Source: Streptomyces albospinus (GTDB lineage Bacteria; Actinomycetota; Actinomycetes; Streptomycetales; Streptomycetaceae). From it: a stretch of 39,690 bases of DNA. Below are positions 37,828 through 39,690 of the stretch, one piece after another. The DNA lies in the NCBI RefSeq assembly GCF_014648695.1, contig NZ_BMRP01000027.1:47521-87210 (forward strand), read 5' to 3'. Below the pieces are notes generated by a model, which searched no databases, had not been told where the DNA came from, and saw only the letters and a program-made list of their open reading frames with translations. Made by a program: the position numbers and the translations under genes. Within the stretch, counting starts at the first letter, position 1. Every line of letters starts with the position of its first letter.

Positions 37828-38274
37828 TCATGTCTGTCCCGCCGACTCCGCCCCAAGATCGAGTGGCGTCCCCGTCCGACGCACGGAAAACTTCTCCGGG
37901 TGGCGGGGCACCCGCGCGCCTCTTACGAAGGCGCGCCCGCACCACCGATACCGACGCCGCTATCGATACCGCCGAACCCCTCGCCGTCGCGATCGCCGAA
38001 CCGACGACCGACCCGACGGCGGCTCCTCTCGCACCCGGGACGACCGTTCCGGTCACCGTACGAACCCCACCGCGGGCTCATCCACCCCCTACGGTCCACC
38101 GCCCCACGGCCCGCCCCCGCACGAACCGCTGCCATATCGCCCGGACCCGCACCGACGCGCCGGTCGATCGCTGGTTCGTGTTGCGCGATTGGACATCCCT
38201 GCCCCGCCCTGCCGTAAGTTGCGGTGCCGATTGTCGGTGCACCGTCCGGAGCAAGCGTGGAAAGAGGCTGTCAG
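37828..38274. other. Gap before mscL
   Basis: No gene is supported in these 447 bases. Every long frame is Pro/Arg/Thr-rich with no family motif. There is a hairpin GCGCGCCT-7 nt-AGGCGCGC at 37914-37936. The AAAGAGG ribosome site of mscL is at 38261-38267. If the upstream SAF-type gene was lost, its remains would be here. Confidence 0.5.
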
Positions 38275-38796
38275 GTGAGCGAGAAAAAGGGCGAGAACAA
38301 GGGCGTCCTCCAGGGATTCAGGGAATTCCTGATGCGCGGCAACGTCATCGAACTCGCCGTTGCGGTCGTGGTCGGTGCGGCGTTCACGAGCATCGTCACC
38401 TCGGTGGTCAAGGGCGTCATCAACCCGATCGTGGGTGCGCTCGGCTCGAAGAACCTCGACAACTACCAGGCCTGCCTGACCACGTGCACCGTGGACAAGA
38501 AGACCGGCCAGTTCACCGACGGCATCTACATCCTGTGGGGCTCGGTGCTCAGCGCGGCGCTGACCTTCCTGATCACCGCGGCGGTCGTCTACTTCCTCAT
38601 GATCCTTCCGATGAACAAGTGGAAGGCCCGCCAGGACGCCAAAAAGCCGGTCAGCGACACCCCGGCGGCACCCACCGAGATCGAGCTGCTCACCGAGATC
38701 CGGGACGCCCTGCTCGCCCAGCGCAACGGCACCTCCGCGGCACCGGGCGCGGCCTCGGCGGCGGGCACCATCATCAGCCAGAAGACGCAGCAGTAG
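38275..38796 (+). CDS. mscL: Large-conductance mechanosensitive channel
   Basis: A 173-residue membrane channel that opens under membrane tension to release solutes after osmotic down-shock. It has the N-terminal amphipathic helix (GFREFLMRGNVIELAVAVVVGAAFT), a first span, a periplasmic loop with two Cys (CLTTC), a second span (ALTFLITAAVVYFLMILP) and a long cytoplasmic helix with TEIELLTEIRDALL. GTG start at 38275, AAAGAGG 7 bases upstream. The longer frame from 38224 was rejected. C-terminal tail slightly longer than in E. coli MscL. Confidence 0.95.
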   Translation: MSEKKGENKGVLQGFREFLMRGNVIELAVAVVVGAAFTSIVTSVVKGVINPIVGALGSKNLDNYQACLTTCTVDKKTGQFTDGIYILWGSVLSAALTFLITAAVVYFLMILPMNKWKARQDAKKPVSDTPAAPTEIELLTEIRDALLAQRNGTSAAPGAASAAGTIISQKTQQ

Positions 38797-38818
38797 CGGG
38801 CACCCGCGGTCGGCACAC

Positions 38819-38859
38819 GCCGCCCCCTCGCCTCGCTCAGAGGTGGTGGGGCGGCTTTT
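38819..38859 (+). terminator. Terminator after mscL, overlapping the next gene's 3' end
   Basis: GCCGCCCC (38819-38826) and GGGGCGGC (38848-38855) followed by TTTT. The stem lies partly inside the last codons of the opposite-strand gene ending at 38837. Confidence 0.75.
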
Positions 38860-39103
38860 CGTCGAGGAAGCGGGCGAGGTCGGCCGCACTGTCCGCGGAC
38901 GCCGGGCGCTCACCCCAGCCGCGGTCGGTGTCGTCCGAGGACTGCCGGCTCAGCGGATCGTCGAAGATCAGAGCCGCCGCACCCCGCGGCGCCGGACGCA
39001 CCGGGGGTGCGCTCGCCGGGGTCGGGGTCGGGGCCGGGGTCGGTGCCTCGGTCTCGGCTGCTCCGTCCTGGGAAGCCGCTTCGGGTTCGGGCGTGGTGCT
39101 CAC
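38837..39103 (-). CDS. Small acidic conserved-looking hypothetical protein
   Basis: An 88-residue protein of unknown function. The first 40 residues are Pro/Thr/Ala/Glu-rich and probably disordered; the C-terminal half (ALIFDDPLSRQSSDDTDRGW, then ADLARFLDEKPPHHL) looks ordered and protein-like, which is why it is called real. GTG start with GAGGGG a few bases upstream and TACCCT ending 6 bases before it, so the transcript may have little or no leader. Converges on mscL. No membrane segment or signal. Confidence 0.65.
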   Translation of the reverse strand: MSTTPEPEAASQDGAAETEAPTPAPTPTPASAPPVRPAPRGAAALIFDDPLSRQSSDDTDRGWGERPASADSAADLARFLDEKPPHHL

Positions 39104-39109
39104 CCCCTC

Positions 39110-39115
39110 AGGGTA
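39110..39115 (-). promoter_or_regulatory. -10 box TACCCT for the 88-residue protein gene
   Basis: On the minus strand TACCCT ends 6 bases before the GTG start. Confidence 0.45.
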
Positions 39116-39690
39116 CGGGCGCCCAGGACACGGACGACCGGACGGCCATGGCGAGCGGGGTCCGCCGCGGGAAGCAGGGCGCTACGGGGAGCAGGGTCCG
39201 CCGGTCGGCGTGGGGCGGGGGCGGGAGGCGGGGGCCGGCCGGGCCGGATGGGGTCGGCGGGGTCGGATGGGGTCGGCGGGGTCGGATGGGGTCGGCGGGG
39301 TCGGATGGGGTCGGCGGGGATGCTCGTCAGGTGGCTCATGGGGAGGCGCGTAGGACAGCTCATCGGGCACCGCGCCAGGTATTTCGGGACGCCGGGTGCG
39401 GGCCTTACGGGGTCGCGGCGGTGAGCCTCGGCGTCCGCGCCGTACTTGCCGTACCCGCCGTCCTCTAGGCCCCCCTGTCGTGGGTGGGTATCGGGTGCGG
39501 GCGGTTGGCATTGTGCGGACGGGTCGGGGGGCCGTGCTCGGCGTGGTTCCGGCGGAGAGGACGGCTGCGGTCGGTACCGGGGAGGGGATGGGGGTGGTGT
39601 GAGCGGTGCCGGCGGCTTTGGCGGTCGGTCATGGATCTTGAGCTTTCTGGTGGTGGGGGCGGGCGAACAACTCCTGGCGGGGGGGTGAGC
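39116..39690. other. Gene-free right end of the window
   Basis: These bases contain a short tandem repeat and G-rich sequence but no convincing gene. All frames are Gly/Arg-rich. An ATG at 39631 opens a frame to the window edge (MDLELSGGGG...), but it has no ribosome site, so it is not called. Confidence 0.5.
39246..39320 (+). repeat. 19-bp tandem repeat, about four copies
   Basis: Three perfect units of GGATGGGGTCGGCGGGGTC and a fourth with its end changed. The period is not a multiple of three, so it is not a coding repeat. G-runs on one strand could fold into G-quadruplex. Confidence 0.9.

Noticed and set aside
37824..39353. Plus-strand frame of 509 codons running over mscL and beyond
   Set aside because: It reads mscL out of frame and is Pro/Arg/Gly-rich throughout, with no ribosome site.
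39631..39690. Start of a gene running off the window (MDLELSGGGG)
   Set aside because: Only 20 codons, no ribosome site or promoter box, low-complexity Gly; cannot be supported.

Overview
This is a G+C-rich window with GTG, TTG and probable CTG starts, GC-biased third codon positions and many 4-bp ATGA/GTGA gene overlaps. The gene set (tricorn protease homologue, SepX, TipA-like MerR regulator, FmdB-MTAP-mscL block) points to the chromosome of a Streptomyces or close relative. The right half (about 23.4 to 39.1 kb) looks like conserved core chromosome. The left half is a mosaic of core and accessory genes. I see no CRISPR array, no polyketide or peptide synthetase cluster and no intact mobile element.

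Layout. Positions 1-3363 hold a tricorn-type protease missing its first few codons, converging on a small charged stress-type protein. From 3945 to 7404 a translationally coupled operon (Baeyer-Villiger monooxygenase, alpha/beta hydrolase, short-chain dehydrogenase) diverges from a MerR regulator at 7585. A secreted SH3 protein with an octapeptide repeat tail lies between intact exonuclease III (xthA) and a small relic resembling the xthA 3' end. Then come a two-cysteine secreted peptide, a GNAT acetyltransferase, an ABC transporter plus GntR/YtrA regulator operon with a readable promoter and operator, a lipoprotein and histidine kinase pair without a response regulator, a TipA-like MerR regulator, and a GT1-type glycosyltransferase.

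From 18.5 to 23.3 kb lies a possible surface-polymer locus: a bifunctional NodB deacetylase/GT2 synthase (MatB-like), a proline-rich membrane protein and a GH46 chitosanase lipoprotein. It ends at a truncated integrase and tRNA-Ala(CGC), the typical relic of an integrated element.

From 23.4 to 28.7 kb, galU, a MoeA/Glp-type gephyrin homologue, moaC, a mogA/moaB-type gene, a RimJ-type acetyltransferase and sepX/glpR all read on the minus strand. This juxtaposes molybdenum cofactor genes with a cell-division pair known from other actinobacteria. Then follow 5-formyl-THF cyclo-ligase, a membrane-anchored penicillin-acylase-type Ntn hydrolase, a K+/H+ antiporter whose only plausible start is CTG, an MFS transporter, fmdB behind a near-perfect CIRCE element, MTA phosphorylase, two DnaA boxes, a probably truncated membrane protein, mscL and a small conserved-looking protein.

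The most interesting signals are the CIRCE site before fmdB, the CTG start of the antiporter, the polymer synthase/chitosanase pairing, the Glp/SepX/Moco locus, the TipA-like protein lacking one of the two TipA cysteines, and a set of genes with a TANNNT box placed for leaderless transcription.
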